Shown: positions 61,601 through 63,242, numbered from the stretch's first letter. The stretch: 64,000 nucleotides of DNA from Haliotis asinina (GCF_037392515.1 NC_090295.1:24902501-24966500); one strand, 5' to 3'. Numbers and translations are program-made. The notes: generated from the letters alone by a model not told the origin.

Positions 61601-63242
61601 AAGTAATCAGCCTGGGTGTGTTATGAAGATATCAACTTGGGTATCTTATGAAGTAATCAGCCTGGGTGTGTTATGAAGATATCAACTTGGGTATCTTATG
61701 AAGTAATCAGCCTGGGTGTGTTATGAAGGTATCAACTTGGGTATCTTATGAAGTAATCAGCCTGGGTGTGTTATGAAGATATCAACCTGGGTATCTTATG
61801 AAGGAATCAGCCTGGGTGTGTTATGAAGATATCTGCCAGGGGTTTGTTATGAAAGTTGCTTGGGATGTGTTATAAAAGCGCCAGTTCCAGTAAGATGACC
61901 TTGTCTACCTCCTTTCAGGTGAGTGGCACTGAGATGAAGAAGTGGATGGATGAACTGCTCCCCATCATTCTGGACATGCTGCAGGACTCGTCATCCCTGC
62001 AGAAGAGAGAGGTCAGTTGATCACAAGTCATGAGTGATGTTAGCACATCTGTCAATTGTTGGCATTCTCCCTTTTGTTTCCAGAATTGGAAATATGTCCT
62101 ATCAATGCAGATGTATTGTGTTTAATGCAATACATGCATTCAATGTTTCACAAGAACATGTATGTATGAACTATGTACGTCTTGTAGTGTTTCATTTTAT
62201 GGGAGCAGTAGTCTTGGCCAAAAATTGAGAGGGAGTGAGTTTAGTTTTTTGCTACACTCAGCATTGTTTAGCATTAGCATTCATCTATGCAATTGGAATA
62301 CCATGACAAGTGTCAACGAAATCAATGAGCCTGACCACCCGATCCTGTTAGTCACCTATTACTACAAGCATGGGTTACAGAAGACCAATTCTAACAAAGA
62401 GCTTTGTGAGTTGTGCATGTCTGAGGTTCCCGTAAGATCAATGATTACATTGATGCAGACTACTTCAGGGAGAGATGATCAACCTATGCAGTCATAACAG
62501 ATCTTCATGTCTTGCCAAAATTTGTGAATTGTGCATGTTGGTGTATTGCAGGTGGCACTGTGGACACTAGGTCAGATTGTGGAGAGCACAGGGTCTGTGG
62601 TGGAACCCTACAAGAAGTACCCCACTCTCCTTGAGGTTCTCCTAAACTTCCTGAAAACAGAACAGGCCCCTGGTATCCGGAGAGAGGTAAGCTAGGTTCA
62701 TTTCTACACTGTCATATCTGTTCACTTGCTGTCAGTATTTGACTAAACTTGGTACAGTATTTCCCAAATTTATTCCTTCATGTGATCATGCTGATAAGCT
62801 TTGCAATGTTTTTAGCAAACATGGATTGTGTATTATTCGGTTTTTCAATATTTCTACCAATTTCATAAGATTGTTAAACATAAAATGTCCCTACTAGCTT
62901 TATAATATCATGCATAAGTATTCATAAGAACACAACAAAACATCAGGAAAGAAGTATGTTGAAATTCTGTCAGTCTTTTACAAATGCACACATATCGTTT
63001 TGCAAAACCATAATAGATTCTTAAAGTCTAATAGACAGGTCCTGTATGTGGTGATCACCTGGCTGTCATCACTGACAGGCTCACACTCAGTCATATCTGT
63101 CTGTAGGTGATTCGAGTCCTGGGACTACTTGGAGCTCTGGACCCCCACAAGCACAAGCTAAACCTGGGTCTCATCTCAGAGAGTGAGGCTGCAGTCAGCA
63201 AGTCAGACCACACCAAAGCTGAGAAGGACGCCAGCAACACAG
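25391..63242 (+). CDS. MTOR: Serine/threonine kinase mTOR, N-terminal HEAT-repeat part (20 exons, 3' partial)
   Basis: mTOR is the PI3K-related kinase at the core of TORC1 and TORC2. Exons: 25391-25640, 26224-26459, 30426-30527, 30955-31053, 31155-31289, 31653-31715, 32090-32260, 33147-33259, 39596-39775, 40126-40254, 40515-40678, 41753-41836, 41997-42115, 42394-42490, 42738-42943, 43511-43633, 60333-60416, 61919-62011, 62552-62686, 63106-63242. All have GT-AG borders, and the phases agree throughout, giving 898 codons plus two bases from ATG 25415. The translation follows human mTOR closely (for example [74 protein letters not shown]). Only the HEAT solenoid is in the window; the FAT, FRB and kinase domains lie beyond. 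ATG 25415 gives [20 protein letters not shown], aligning with the human start region. Introns carry four DIRS-like copies or parts and a Polinton. Confidence 0.95.
26224..26459 (+). CDS. MTOR: MTOR exon 2 of the coding series
   Basis: Completes the split codon (G|TG) and encodes [35 protein letters not shown] and [12 protein letters not shown], ending RRQAA in phase 0 at donor GTAGGT. All three blocks align to human mTOR in order. Confidence 0.93.
26550..26690 (-). repeat. SINE-like fragment
   Basis: Contains AAATAATCGAGTTTGGACCA, GACAGTCCAGTTATCAAC and ATTGATGAACACAATCAGGA, matching the reverse-orientation copy at 14.46 kb. It immediately precedes DIRS-like copy B. Confidence 0.5.
26690..30144 (+). 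mobile_element. Degenerate DIRS-like retroelement (copy B), 5' end lost
   Basis: Related to copy A. An internal complementary region lies at about 29805-29875 (GCATGAGTCAGGATAAGG joined to ATGTAATTTTCTGAATAA) and the matching right end at about 30090-30144 (ATAAGCATGAGTCAGGATAA ... GAAAGTTACAT). I cannot find the inverted left end, so the left border near 26.69 kb is approximate. Inside are an RNase H-like stretch ([19 protein letters not shown], about 28160-28215), [11 protein letters not shown] with [15 protein letters not shown] (28290-28450), and a tyrosine recombinase C-terminus at 28936-29238 with [30 protein letters not shown] and a catalytic-type Tyr in YLRD. Frameshifts interrupt the reading. 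It sits in the second MTOR intron. Confidence 0.75.
28936..29238 (+). pseudogene. Tyrosine recombinase C-terminal fragment of DIRS-like copy B
   Basis: About 100 codons stay open. They include an H-x-x-R box (HEVRALVTT) and, about 32 residues later, the Trp-Arg plus Tyr region [16 protein letters not shown], as in the recombinases that integrate DIRS elements as circles. The N-terminal half upstream (28.55-28.93 kb) is broken by stops, so this is a relic. Confidence 0.65.
30426..33259 (+). CDS. MTOR: MTOR exon cluster (30426-30527, 30955-31053, 31155-31289, 31653-31715, 32090-32260, 33147-33259)
   Basis: In order these encode [39 protein letters not shown] with [42 protein letters not shown]; a less conserved [18 protein letters not shown] segment ending [12 protein letters not shown]; and [14 protein letters not shown] with [11 protein letters not shown]. 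The variable segment corresponds to the Gln/Ser-rich loop of human mTOR. Phases are 0 up to the last exon, which ends in phase 2. Confidence 0.93.
32408..32790 (+). repeat. SINE-like copy with internal 10 x 21 bp expansion
   Basis: The flanks match the SINE (AACTCATGGTTG at the left; GCAGACTTGGTTGGAACATG and TGCTGAGTGCAGCATTAAAC at the right). The middle, 32458-32680, is about ten copies of GATCAGGTTGTCTTAAGAGG plus one base, with one short copy. The repeated word corresponds to the SINE segment that reads GCCGTAGGAGGCGACTAATG elsewhere, so the array grew inside the SINE. It lies in an MTOR intron. Confidence 0.75.
32817..33057. repeat. Tandem repeat, ~41-44 bp unit, 6 copies
   Basis: Units resemble GGGAGATATCACTTGGTTGA followed by GATAAAGCAATCTCTC. 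Starts are near 32817, 32861, 32901, 32941, 32982 and 33027. The array ends 90 bp before an MTOR exon acceptor. Confidence 0.75.
33506..33702 (+). repeat. Left inverted terminal repeat of DIRS-like copy C
   Basis: Pairs as reverse complement with 38928-39127 almost without mismatch (for example TGGGACCACCTTTACAGGGC against GCCCTGTAAAGGTGGTCCCA). Confidence 0.9.
34447..34900 (+). repeat. GC-rich direct repeats in the gag-like region of copy C
   Basis: Three units begin with (G)TCACCGGCAACC or GTTACCGGCAACC, at about 34453, 34580 and 34787. They share GAGCACCGGCTTTGCCGCC, GGCTCTTCTGGGTCTGTTGT and GACGGGTCCCTTGTGCGTC. The spacing is 130-205 bp. The units keep more than one frame open, which creates overlapping spurious ORFs. 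Confidence 0.75.
35282..35599 (+). pseudogene. Gag-like fragment of DIRS-like copy C
   Basis: About 105 codons with [20 protein letters not shown] and a Ser/Asp/Glu-rich end precede the RT region, where Gag is expected in DIRS elements. No zinc knuckle is visible. The assignment rests mainly on position. Confidence 0.4.
35928..37274 (+). pseudogene. DIRS-type reverse transcriptase/RNase H, internally deleted
   Basis: One 448-codon open frame carries RT motifs [20 protein letters not shown], then [20 protein letters not shown] and [16 protein letters not shown], and an RNase H part with [24 protein letters not shown] and [13 protein letters not shown]. It ends in the linker typical of DIRS ([34 protein letters not shown]). 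The Y/F-x-D-D catalytic box normally expected between VFTKLM and the RNase H Asp motif is absent: only about 30 residues separate them. The frame therefore survives an in-frame internal deletion, and the enzyme cannot be active as it stands. The exact start is uncertain. Confidence 0.85.
37465..38320 (+). pseudogene. Tyrosine recombinase remnant of DIRS-like copy C
   Basis: Three shifted pieces: [20 protein letters not shown] (about 37540-37600, N-terminal SAM-like part), then a central piece [16 protein letters not shown] (about 37815-37870), and a C-terminal piece with [13 protein letters not shown] (H-x-x-R box, about 38205-38245). Stops between them show inactivation. The order and position after RNase H fit DIRS organisation. 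Confidence 0.75.
38791..38895. repeat. Internal complementary region of DIRS-like copy C
   Basis: The left half (38795-38840) is the reverse complement of the left tip 33487-33530. The right half (38841-38895) is the reverse complement of the right tip up to 39165. The two halves meet at GAATT|ATACAAACC, defining both ends of the element. Confidence 0.88.
38928..39127 (-). repeat. Right inverted terminal repeat of DIRS-like copy C
   Basis: Reverse complement of 33506-33702; runs from CAGCATGAAAAGTGAGG to ATGTACCCCAAGGAGGAC. Confidence 0.9.
39596..43633 (+). CDS. MTOR: MTOR exon cluster (39596-39775, 40126-40254, 40515-40678, 41753-41836, 41997-42115, 42394-42490, 42738-42943, 43511-43633)
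   Basis: These eight exons encode, in order, blocks matching human m[123 protein letters not shown]; and [20 protein letters not shown]. Phases 2,2,1,1,0,1,0,0 are consistent. After 43633 the donor GTTGGT opens a 16.7 kb intron that contains the Polinton. Confidence 0.95.
40785..40945 (+). repeat. tRNA-like SINE copy
   Basis: Contains GTGGTTAAAGCATACGCTCA, the B-box-like CAGGTGTGATTCCCC, CAATGTGTGAAGCCCATTTC and GGAATATTGCTGAAAGCAGT. Same subfamily as the 20.28 and 41.22 kb copies; lies within an MTOR intron. Confidence 0.6.
41220..41385 (+). repeat. tRNA-like SINE copy, with a further fragment at 41590-41670
   Basis: Contains TGGTGATTAAAGCATTCTC, CCTAGGTTCAATGCCCC, CAATATGTGAAGCCTATTCT and TGCTGGAATATTTTGCTAAT. 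A short relative at 41590-41670 keeps GGGGCCTGGTGGTTAAA and ATTGCTGAAGTGGCATAAAC. Confidence 0.6.
42152..42325. repeat. 73 bp tandem duplication (about 2.3 copies)
   Basis: CTGTCATTACTCTCTGTAAG with GGCTAAACCATTCTAC recurs at a 73 bp spacing; the third copy is truncated. It lies in an MTOR intron. Confidence 0.8.
43764..44657 (+). mobile_element. DIRS-like retroelement copy D, left part (split by the Polinton)
   Basis: The left end matches copy A (CTTTATCCTGACTCATGCTT, then TTGCCTCCCTTGAACC). The part next to the Polinton reads [20 protein letters not shown] then IK. The same frame resumes after the right Polinton flank and the foldback element as [20 protein letters not shown] (59321 onward). 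The two halves are therefore one element split by later insertions. The rest of this half has stops. Confidence 0.7.
44658..44844 (+). repeat. Left terminal inverted repeat of the Polinton
   Basis: Reverse complement of 58720-58907 with about seven differences. It contains a perfect 13+1+13 palindrome at 44708-44734 (AAAGCCTCATTTA, C, and its reverse). Confidence 0.93.
44930..45547 (-). CDS. Polinton-associated membrane protein, 205 aa
   Basis: Residues about 60-105 form one or two hydrophobic segments ([20 protein letters not shown], then [13 protein letters not shown]). A basic stretch [15 protein letters not shown] and a helical, charged C-terminal part ([20 protein letters not shown]) follow. 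I recall similar proteins in Polinton-like elements of other animals but know no function. It is the last gene of the left minus-strand block, and its ATG lies 1 bp after the stop of the 230 aa gene, so co-transcription is likely. A membrane or virion-envelope role is only inference. Confidence 0.7.
   Translation of the reverse strand: MGLYPVVEEVAKTLETVDGFRLRQLCDVKRQLEQDRDTRKALCKKYHRAFNIVDGADTTLMATSMGLGAAGVGLLTTIVAAPIVLGIEITAGVTGLVGLALKLVSRRLNRKALKHDEIRVLAEAKLNTVSERISTALSDSKISEEEFRSILSELTKYNGMKQDIRSKSRKSAISEDEKKKYIEQGIQKAQQAFITNTKEIIGGSR
45549..46241 (-). CDS. Polinton virion-like protein, 230 aa (paralogue of the next gene upstream)
   Basis: Paralogous to the 304 aa gene at 46255-47169. Shared blocks in the same order: [11 protein letters not shown] versus [11 protein letters not shown] near the start; [15 protein letters not shown] versus [28 protein letters not shown] versus [31 protein letters not shown] versus [18 protein letters not shown]; and [11 protein letters not shown] versus [11 protein letters not shown] at the end. 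It lacks about 75 residues present in the N-terminal part of the other copy. Beta-rich sequence, no membrane segment. A surface or spike-like structural role is a guess from gene position and divergence. Confidence 0.7.
   Translation of the reverse strand: MTSHHPNTTLNDLGDTEGFDQPGEEDELYILHFKDNVYRRVSLSDLKEPKWLINLTIASPYITLNELGTIAKIRNNGIWAGDFIPDSVAIGTTNTEKNRLKSILKNKLTFNNYPADLIPDIYTPFTLIIEVFFFYLGNENTSKVHQILPGVSIHWFDEHQDQYCRIVIQQDTHGGPINRLINLSGVFITTGNSINLSPITLTSSLELVDFKLIDRILTEPQLKYLSKYTL
46255..47169 (-). CDS. Polinton virion-like protein, 304 aa (longer paralogue)
   Basis: Tandem paralogue of the 230 aa protein. After the common N-terminal block it carries an extra module (about residues 50-120: [40 protein letters not shown]) before the shared beta-rich body. 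Its ATG overlaps the stop of the upstream 217 aa gene by ATGA (47166-47169), a tight coupling typical of compact viral-type gene blocks. The next gene starts 13 bp after its stop. No signal peptide or membrane segment. Function unknown; attachment or decoration protein is one possibility. Confidence 0.7.
   Translation of the reverse strand: MTSAQGPGVKKCVNIGISDLGDTRGFDAPGVDGKTYALQLKNNIYKRVEVSSGGALSDMIDTTGATVNTKYALVNTGDDNWRIYPSFGGKLFDLDDVERTTIKKNRPYKLVFTEDDKWVLLPDYDNYWFLNIKLFSPYVFTDNKDHYLNKVVNDGFLLVAYVPTQRRSVVVSPISNSPLHMLSSKTGIQNVALQLVSEFEGVDKILDGIPSNTTLVIKVYLGESSGGNVEIVKGVKLGWEKRHKDQVCNVYVRVGVGSNTSLQGVNVIVENKISLTKIFLPNNIHFIGMNLIPELLTENQLEII
47166..47819 (-). CDS. Candidate PX-like minor capsid protein of the Polinton, 217 aa
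   Basis: A beta-rich protein opening [20 protein letters not shown], with [18 protein letters not shown]-x-IHLGQ, the block [20 protein letters not shown] and the C-terminal [20 protein letters not shown] with YLSLTLHV. Length and beta content suit a single jelly-roll penton/minor capsid protein (PX of Polintons). That call rests on recalled family size and pattern, not on a search. It is the first gene of the minus-strand block and is transcribed divergently from the 407 aa gene across a 35 bp AT-rich gap. Confidence 0.5.
   Translation of the reverse strand: MYITLPGITSGEAVQLTHAIDNTSGQLEVALCDITYLPQWTNINASNNKLFVSGTRSQITDGYYSVCSLNDEVFKPLGAELKMNDSNGTVMLINNGRNPLRLGRPLARILGMSPDEIKPTTTVTGTKLPDLVPYRELYIHLGQVSTTYNIQGGHPSTILRAVPVKTEKYNDGRTESFSPRQYKKLTRGNIPELTISVLDINHNPVNIGYLSLTLHVT
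47820..47854. promoter_or_regulatory. AT-rich divergent gene junction
   Basis: A 35 bp gap between two divergent start codons with TATATATTTATTTATATAA. The junction at 50223-50255 has the near-identical core ATTTTATTTATATATAAC. It probably holds a bidirectional TATA-type promoter (inference). Confidence 0.5.
47855..49078 (+). CDS. Polinton-associated protein with C-terminal membrane anchor, 407 aa
   Basis: Start chosen at ATG 47855 ([15 protein letters not shown]), just after the AT-rich junction; upstream in-frame codons overlap the divergent gene and look non-coding. Recognisable blocks: [20 protein letters not shown] (about residues 51-70) and [40 protein letters not shown], and a C-terminal hydrophobic segment [19 protein letters not shown] recall related proteins as repeated 'uncharacterised' genes in cnidarian and mollusc genomes beside Polinton polymerases. 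Function unknown, plausibly a virion protein. Its 3' end overlaps the convergent 388 aa gene by 23 bp. Confidence 0.7.
   Translation: MYSPGVFYPKLDVDFSPMKIVVAPELYFNAQLLDVFDKYKLMVTNIEAVHAWFNNPMQFWQNQFNFAVWCATTGCGVALADSQRGPLSQSVFKFHVYYQVRRILKEISAPLPQDKAWDATNNPYDRRAYERICNEFEINPKTDWRLPGPNHGLGIPSDGVRSVKELSDLVLKQGKLRPDFALSSNEWRDDRMNFKGGVAFTVQKVEQSTADGWKMFMLDTSKGFTRAGTIRLNDSIRTYVWSLLGAQSQTRSNIIGKGTAYDAQKQFVANVEDAINSPVDLPRAIERYQNVLEYARSKVNYVFGVGLYMSPSDMQLRVKKVVGYNNKIVIAMADQKLGINPDINTPYIPHIPPRETGIVEPPPEPKVHVGVPPTHPHIQASNQQHIDNKTALVVGGVTLGLIWLKIS
49056..50222 (-). CDS. Polinton coiled-coil/membrane protein, 388 aa
   Basis: The acidic N-terminus is followed by a long charged helical region (about residues 180-255: [38 protein letters not shown]) predicted by eye as coiled coil. 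Next come a hydrophobic segment ([20 protein letters not shown]), a Gly/Pro linker ([13 protein letters not shown]), an amphipathic stretch [20 protein letters not shown] with [17 protein letters not shown], and a last hydrophobic segment ([16 protein letters not shown]). The order suggests a membrane-active structural protein, loosely like the minor proteins of adenovirus-type virions, but homology is not shown. It is divergent from the capsid gene across 33 bp. Confidence 0.7.
   Translation of the reverse strand: MDEDIPMDEIPGASAQAYDEQETSFTSSSLNQELLATTVDDYYESLRSDKNYVNPQGRYIDNFFIDTKGVLRLKSKPEVDLVNKRNKKPLALSTLARRYGVEFIREHLNMHDYGGAIPKAVVEDLQATRSHLTTRDEMTPQRATEASDSIEKLLSTYWDKPLPGFDFPVRELRGLDEAVKRVRGELVNNMGKLNEIDEHIAREKTKLNETENDDMKRRINERIRDLEDERRTRLEAASSNREQLRSQISRIRETIDRILNEDTTLANRIRILFREQGITIASILTALGFIISTLVVSLTGGTPVGPAGGGGTPSGGGGVKDWIKKLGEGLAKLAGKAAEALPGILGSIVSWLLGALSKTAMWLSQNLWAAIVAVAGLVYVAAKKSLTK
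50223..50255. promoter_or_regulatory. AT-rich divergent junction before the capsid gene
   Basis: A 33 bp gap between opposite start codons, with TATTTAAATATATTTTATTT and ATATATAAC. It resembles the 47820-47854 junction and probably contains both promoters (inference). Confidence 0.5.
50256..51512 (+). CDS. Candidate major capsid protein (PY-like, double jelly-roll) of the Polinton, 418 aa
   Basis: Starts [15 protein letters not shown]. Contains the blocks [20 protein letters not shown] (about residues 40-60), [69 protein letters not shown] and a C-terminal [20 protein letters not shown]. The beta-rich composition, length and position just before the packaging ATPase fit the Polinton PY major capsid protein. 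I recall the same blocks in the nematode Maverick protein annotated F54H12.2-like, but could not verify a fold. Its last 29 bp overlap the ATPase start in another frame. Confidence 0.65.
   Translation: MYGRKLDPFRKLREPLGARAVRQSVTITNNPSKIDQNQTLLVRFPNLGENDLIVPGTVRLAFNITLTSDNDKRELVRNVGRAIIKKTTVKISGNEVLSIDDSDVFHCYKDLWKSERERVNDVYQGISKSTRARIGYVFTTDQQDKLSDGEKAIALAYGNRFCVPLDFELLTGHAPFYQAALGDRLEYELTFNDYSKVVRTPNGDEASYAIDNISLEFDMVTSPELARQVRSQYSGKMAILYDRVLRHRSVVRDKSDTVWNINLNVPARSMKGILVVPVEDYDPFRRDSEKFFNPEIEKVEVTIEGVPNQLFSHGMRPHQQWDEIKKLPVGDYITKDLDLGSVQIGEYLTTKYALWLDMRSTDDDKLHGSGRRIDNGSEGITIQINKKAQTAGKLKLYLYVIMDAQLNIDNGRFVQAIY
51484..52119 (+). CDS. A32/FtsK-HerA-type genome packaging ATPase, 211 aa
   Basis: Walker A GQTGCGKT at residues 28-35, Walker B LFILDDC at 103-109, and the sensor-like [10 protein letters not shown] at 137-146 mark the virus-type packaging ATPase found in Polintons (ATP gene), adenoviruses' distant relatives and NCLDVs. 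It would pump the linear element DNA into a capsid. The ATG at 51484 overlaps the capsid gene by 29 bp; no other Met lies before Walker A, supporting this start. The N-terminal [11 protein letters not shown] is encoded by a G/C-run palindromic cluster (51511-51533). It is followed by the 10 bp repeat array at 52117. Confidence 0.92.
   Translation: MGDLCKPSTSGGDPLGLPTDPHCAIICGQTGCGKTVFVLDMLEGYYKDVFDNIVIMCPTLSMNKTYARPWVMTDPDVHKIDPGTRLQDWLKALHEKFKGEPTLFILDDCSANREITKKRDMLSYLAFSGRHANHSVWVLTQKFNSVLKDLREQTRWVALFHCKDRDSFEECLRENDVMSKLERERVKKQLAETKHAKLVLKTDQPVAYIVC
52117..52198 (+). repeat. 10 bp tandem repeat between ATPase and next gene
   Basis: About eight copies of GCTAAGCAAA, one altered to GCTAAGCTAAA, start at the ATPase stop codon and end 3 bp before a possible start codon at 52201. 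Unlike the rest of the element, this spacer is long and non-coding, so it may be regulatory or a slippage product. Confidence 0.85.
52309..52884 (+). CDS. Polinton-associated protein with two RGD motifs, 191 aa (possible 227 aa form from 52201)
   Basis: ATG 52309 ([14 protein letters not shown]) is preferred, since conserved relatives as I recall them start similarly. An in-frame ATG at 52201 would add a hydrophobic leader ([20 protein letters not shown]), which could be a signal anchor. The core has [40 protein letters not shown] and [20 protein letters not shown], a pattern I recall from other animal Polintons; function unknown. The C-terminus carries a duplicated SESRGDG (RGD codons at 52810-52818 and 52834-52842) from a 24 bp tandem repeat at 52801-52848. 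The last 107 bp overlap the next gene in another frame. Confidence 0.75.
   Translation: MECEELLEQLSLEGSPSGGVGDSPKREKLVALAVGGKAKHYFGDYTPDKINKMSAEEIDKLYARYESRLGAEMTKTIGSAMTQIYTGIVSHFLPIPPERRLYLWEDLEKDPFIEHAVSSISCGLYHKYGMLLAPVTAAIITAKHCQFERKNNNNSIDGCCTGNPSESRGDGTSESRGDGGDHFNSNQTEES
52778..53092 (+). CDS. Small single-pass membrane protein of the Polinton, 104 aa
   Basis: The acidic N-terminus has a duplicated VSPEVTE/VSPEVTV, encoded by the same 24 bp repeat that gives RGD repeats in the overlapping frame. A basic block [13 protein letters not shown], a membrane segment [17 protein letters not shown] (about residues 57-73) and a Pro/Thr/Gly-rich tail follow. The basic block plus anchor is, from recall, typical of a small Polinton-associated protein. 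ATG 52778 lies inside the preceding gene, an overlap of 107 bp. Confidence 0.7.
   Translation: MDAAQETPVSPEVTEPVSPEVTVETTSTVTRQKNPKRVAAGKKRWCNQHKVTNPTRLLLAVGVTAALAISWLYTREGNPHREVVPEVVTPTVGGTPTVDPHIML
53119..53346 (+). CDS. Small conserved Polinton protein, 75 aa
   Basis: Starts [20 protein letters not shown] and ends [20 protein letters not shown] before the last residues. A mid-protein [17 protein letters not shown] separates two weakly hydrophobic helices. The 26 bp before it are AT-rich (TTTTAATATTTTATATCATA), a likely promoter. The next gene starts 8 bp after the stop. No function known. Confidence 0.7.
   Translation: MSEGKTFVNDAYHATVVASLAVGYARLTKMVLKQPTIKLDFNLQDMGMLIMNLGMAMATKDILVKQGIIPDNIMK
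53355..53780 (+). CDS. Helical Polinton protein with hydrophobic ends, 141 aa
   Basis: The N-terminal hydrophobic part ([20 protein letters not shown]) and C-terminal hydrophobic part ([17 protein letters not shown]) flank a charged helical centre: [20 protein letters not shown], then [19 protein letters not shown] and [10 protein letters not shown]. It looks like a membrane-bound coiled-coil protein. I recall the ERKRHDLA and DVDEAM blocks in other animal Polintons; function unknown. It is probably co-transcribed with the neighbouring small genes. Confidence 0.75.
   Translation: MATIAMMVGGALVNALAFSGSNYLFSKLRDDHAAEIQEERKRHDLATEKLQRAQDEYVKKRLQRIDFINEQLKRENHAIKTFYDVDEAMKEYYLLTGKQLEPLNKPTLAQYYTPSKGQMNRELGFIVLGIAATALVAKQLN
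53800..54060 (+). CDS. Cys/His-rich probable zinc-binding protein, 86 aa
   Basis: Eleven Cys and several His in 86 residues: [46 protein letters not shown]. Spacing such as C-x2-C and C-x3-C with nearby His suggests two zinc sites. The C-terminus is basic ([12 protein letters not shown]). It lies just upstream of the polymerase gene, after a TATATAA-like spacer. A nucleic-acid-binding role is inference. Confidence 0.7.
   Translation: MRPAPYRCEYILMGKTEACGRKCRNQGFCCFHMGSPNYTCSVCGIGVKGHYCLCKAHGANVVRHQLIYENKKDYIKERRRLLKIAT
54119..57823 (+). CDS. Protein-primed family B DNA polymerase (pPolB) with N-terminal SAP-like repeats, 1234 aa
   Basis: Replicates the linear Polinton genome. ATG 54119 is the first in frame after the upstream gene. 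Residues about 2-115 hold three copies of a SAP-like unit ([56 protein letters not shown]). A Cys/His finger [18 protein letters not shown] lies near residue 382. Exonuclease motif I YADFEA has D440. A Cys/His endonuclease-VII-like module [18 protein letters not shown] (from 534) sits inside the exonuclease domain, followed by Exo [12 protein letters not shown] (581-590). Polymerase motif A is YLDANNLYG (821-829), motif B NNSVFGKT (980-987) and motif C YTDTDS (1077-1082). All catalytic Asp residues expected are present, so it looks active. It overlaps the integrase by 20 bp. Confidence 0.95.
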   Translation: MSTVRELKRVAKQRGVIGYSRMRKPALLRLLGLEVPPTVKQLKAQAKQLGHTGYSHLGRAGLTALLSHAPVAKPPTVKQLKTEAHDLGLGGYSRMRKPQLVELLQQNRAVDLQFVRTERAVGNYLRGWRMLVDRNIDITDIKPLIADKVNQELNNLGSIKFQITVKMSLDKEGTTGVTEYVQPYFRGKQEVVTHTETIDASIDNSFQQIREYLERYTHMGSGWAVDKIDNVYLDIANYVPFRGGSYLALSPYYKNKQAIVNVKNRGNDCLRLAIRSALFPAATNPNRPSNYPQDDGLNWDGIDEPTPISQITKVEKQNNLAINVFGHEGNTTIVHRVSPVKDRQVINLFMIKRGETYHYTWIKNLSRLLHDQSKHVGEKHFCVRCLHGFSRADLLESHREDCQGVGQTAIRVDMPKEGENILKFDNHKNQMSVPYIIYADFEALVVGESSPTPPSGGSFTHKTQEHIACGFGYIVVRCDGETKAPVVYRGPDAAERFLKCLQEEEKIIRNALYRIAPMRMTRADRLAHTSSTNCHVCDSPLNGDSVRDHCHITGKYRGAAHSACNLKLKINPKTINIPVVFHNLRGYDSHLIMQAIAKIDGNISCIPNNMERYISFSLNGLRFIDSFQFLLSSLDSLVKANNTFPITDRYTDVETRPLLMRKGVYPYEYMDSWVKFTETRLPPIDCFYSKLNEASVSRDDYSHATNVWNKLGCKNLGDYHDLYLRTDVLLLADVFETFRRTCFKQYKLDPAWYYTSPGLSWDALLKKTGVNLELLTDYDMHLFIEKGLRGGISMASKRYAKANNQYVKGYDPNKPTNHILYLDANNLYGWAMSQYLPTGGFEWVPHVDVMSIAPDSNKGYILEVDLEYPKALHASHNSYPLAPERMRVNPDWMSEYQHNLSGGRVTDVEKLVPNLMNKTKYIVHYRNLQLYLSLGMRLAKIHRVLMFDQSPWMEPYIRMNTDLRKKATSDFEKNLYKLMNNSVFGKTMENLRKRVTVKLVRSSEEDKLRKLIASPAFNRSKIFTDDLAALHMKKSHIKFNRPVYVGMSILDLSKHLMYDFYYNELKKQYGDRCEVLYTDTDSLLMEIRTEDVYEDMKKHIDLYDTSDYPKTHAMHSTVNKKVLGKMKDECAGTPIAEYIGLRPKMYSILKADNSEIRKAKGVKKYVVKQHIKHARFKEALFKTRTFRHKMNTLRSDGHKIYGLTINKTSLSPMDTKRWIAIDGINTYAYGHEKI
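57804..58772 (+). CDS. Polinton RVE-family integrase, 322 aa
   Basis: A retroviral-type DDE integrase that inserts the element. The catalytic triad is visible: D74 in HQADLLFL, D133 in VDPGREF and E168 in AIVERFNRT, giving D-35-E spacing. A chromodomain-like or SH3-like C-terminal part follows ([38 protein letters not shown]). No N-terminal HHCC finger is visible; the N-terminus reads [20 protein letters not shown]. The last 17 codons lie inside the right TIR. It starts 20 bp inside the polymerase gene, so the two are probably on one transcript. Confidence 0.95.
   Translation: MDMKKFESIYYSPRGYWKGASAVDKLAKLARVPPEEAKAWLEKQALWQIYLPAPRYVPRRRFGINIPNSIHQADLLFLPHDKRYKYALTVVDVASRYKEAEPLTTKDSAQVARGFERIYKRSPLTWPTELQVDPGREFMGAVSQLLAKHDTKVRRGTAGAHRSQAIVERFNRTLAERLFGYQYAREMTTPGKRSTEWVTRLPKVVSAINHEVTRLTGKKPADAIKLKSIVAESAAPLRGKEKQIPDRALVRYLYQPGEHEGDSRKRATDPIWSVKTYNIDKVDMKADEPNLYYLRGGPGRGFVREELLIVPYGTVLPPAKSR
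58720..58907 (-). repeat. Right terminal inverted repeat of the Polinton
   Basis: Reverse complement of 44658-44844. It contains the same 27 bp palindrome at 58830-58856 and the last 53 bp of the integrase CDS. Confidence 0.93.
58921..59317. mobile_element. Foldback element made of two inverted tRNA-like SINE heads
   Basis: Arms run from CAACATATGTCATATTTG (about 58922) to CAAATATGACATATGTTG (about 59283), meeting near 59085. The left arm, read on the minus strand (59080-58989), is a type-II-tRNA-like sequence with an A box TGGCTGAGCAGG and a perfect B box GGTTCGAATCC. The right arm repeats it on the plus strand, with a ~41 bp tandem duplication (CTGACTTTGTGTGCTGGCGA). A 13 bp direct repeat CATCAAACACATC flanks the insert (58908-58920 and 59318-59330). 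The first copy lies directly after the Polinton, so the insertion followed or accompanied it. Confidence 0.8.
59318..60215 (+). mobile_element. DIRS-like copy D, right part (RNase H to linker), decayed
   Basis: Continues the frame interrupted by the Polinton ([20 protein letters not shown]). From about 59560 it is nucleotide-similar to copy A at 23.71-24.19 kb: ACATTTGGTTGAAGGCATGT, ATCATGGGAAGGATTAAACG, TCTCTGGTTCTACTACCTCG. Stops interrupt all frames. The inverted right end and internal complementary region were not found, so the 3' end is truncated. Confidence 0.65.
60333..63242 (+). CDS. MTOR: MTOR exon cluster (60333-60416, 61919-62011, 62552-62686, 63106-63242)
   Basis: Exons after the Polinton-bearing intron encode [60 protein letters not shown] with [14 protein letters not shown]; and [20 protein letters not shown], ending in a variable Ser/Lys-rich segment at the GTGAGT donor 63243. 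Phase 0 holds until the last exon, which ends in phase 2. The rest of MTOR is outside the window. Confidence 0.95.
60555..61870. repeat. Homogeneous 50 bp tandem array, about 24 copies
   Basis: Unit: ATCAACTTGGGTATCTTATG, AAGTAATCAGCCTGGGTGTG, TTATGAAGAT. Each 50-mer is itself two diverged ~25 bp halves (ATCAACTTGGGTATCTTATGA and ATCAGCCTGGGTGTGTTATG). Degenerate single halves sit at both edges (60560-60620, 61800-61865), and the middle copies are identical. It lies in an MTOR intron, 50 bp before an exon acceptor. Confidence 0.95.
62235..62375 (-). repeat. SINE-like fragment
   Basis: Contains TTTGCTACACTCAGCATTGT, CATTCATCTATGCAATTGGA, GCCTGACCACCCGATCCTG and TTAGTCACCT, matching the 14.46 kb reverse copy. 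Confidence 0.55.
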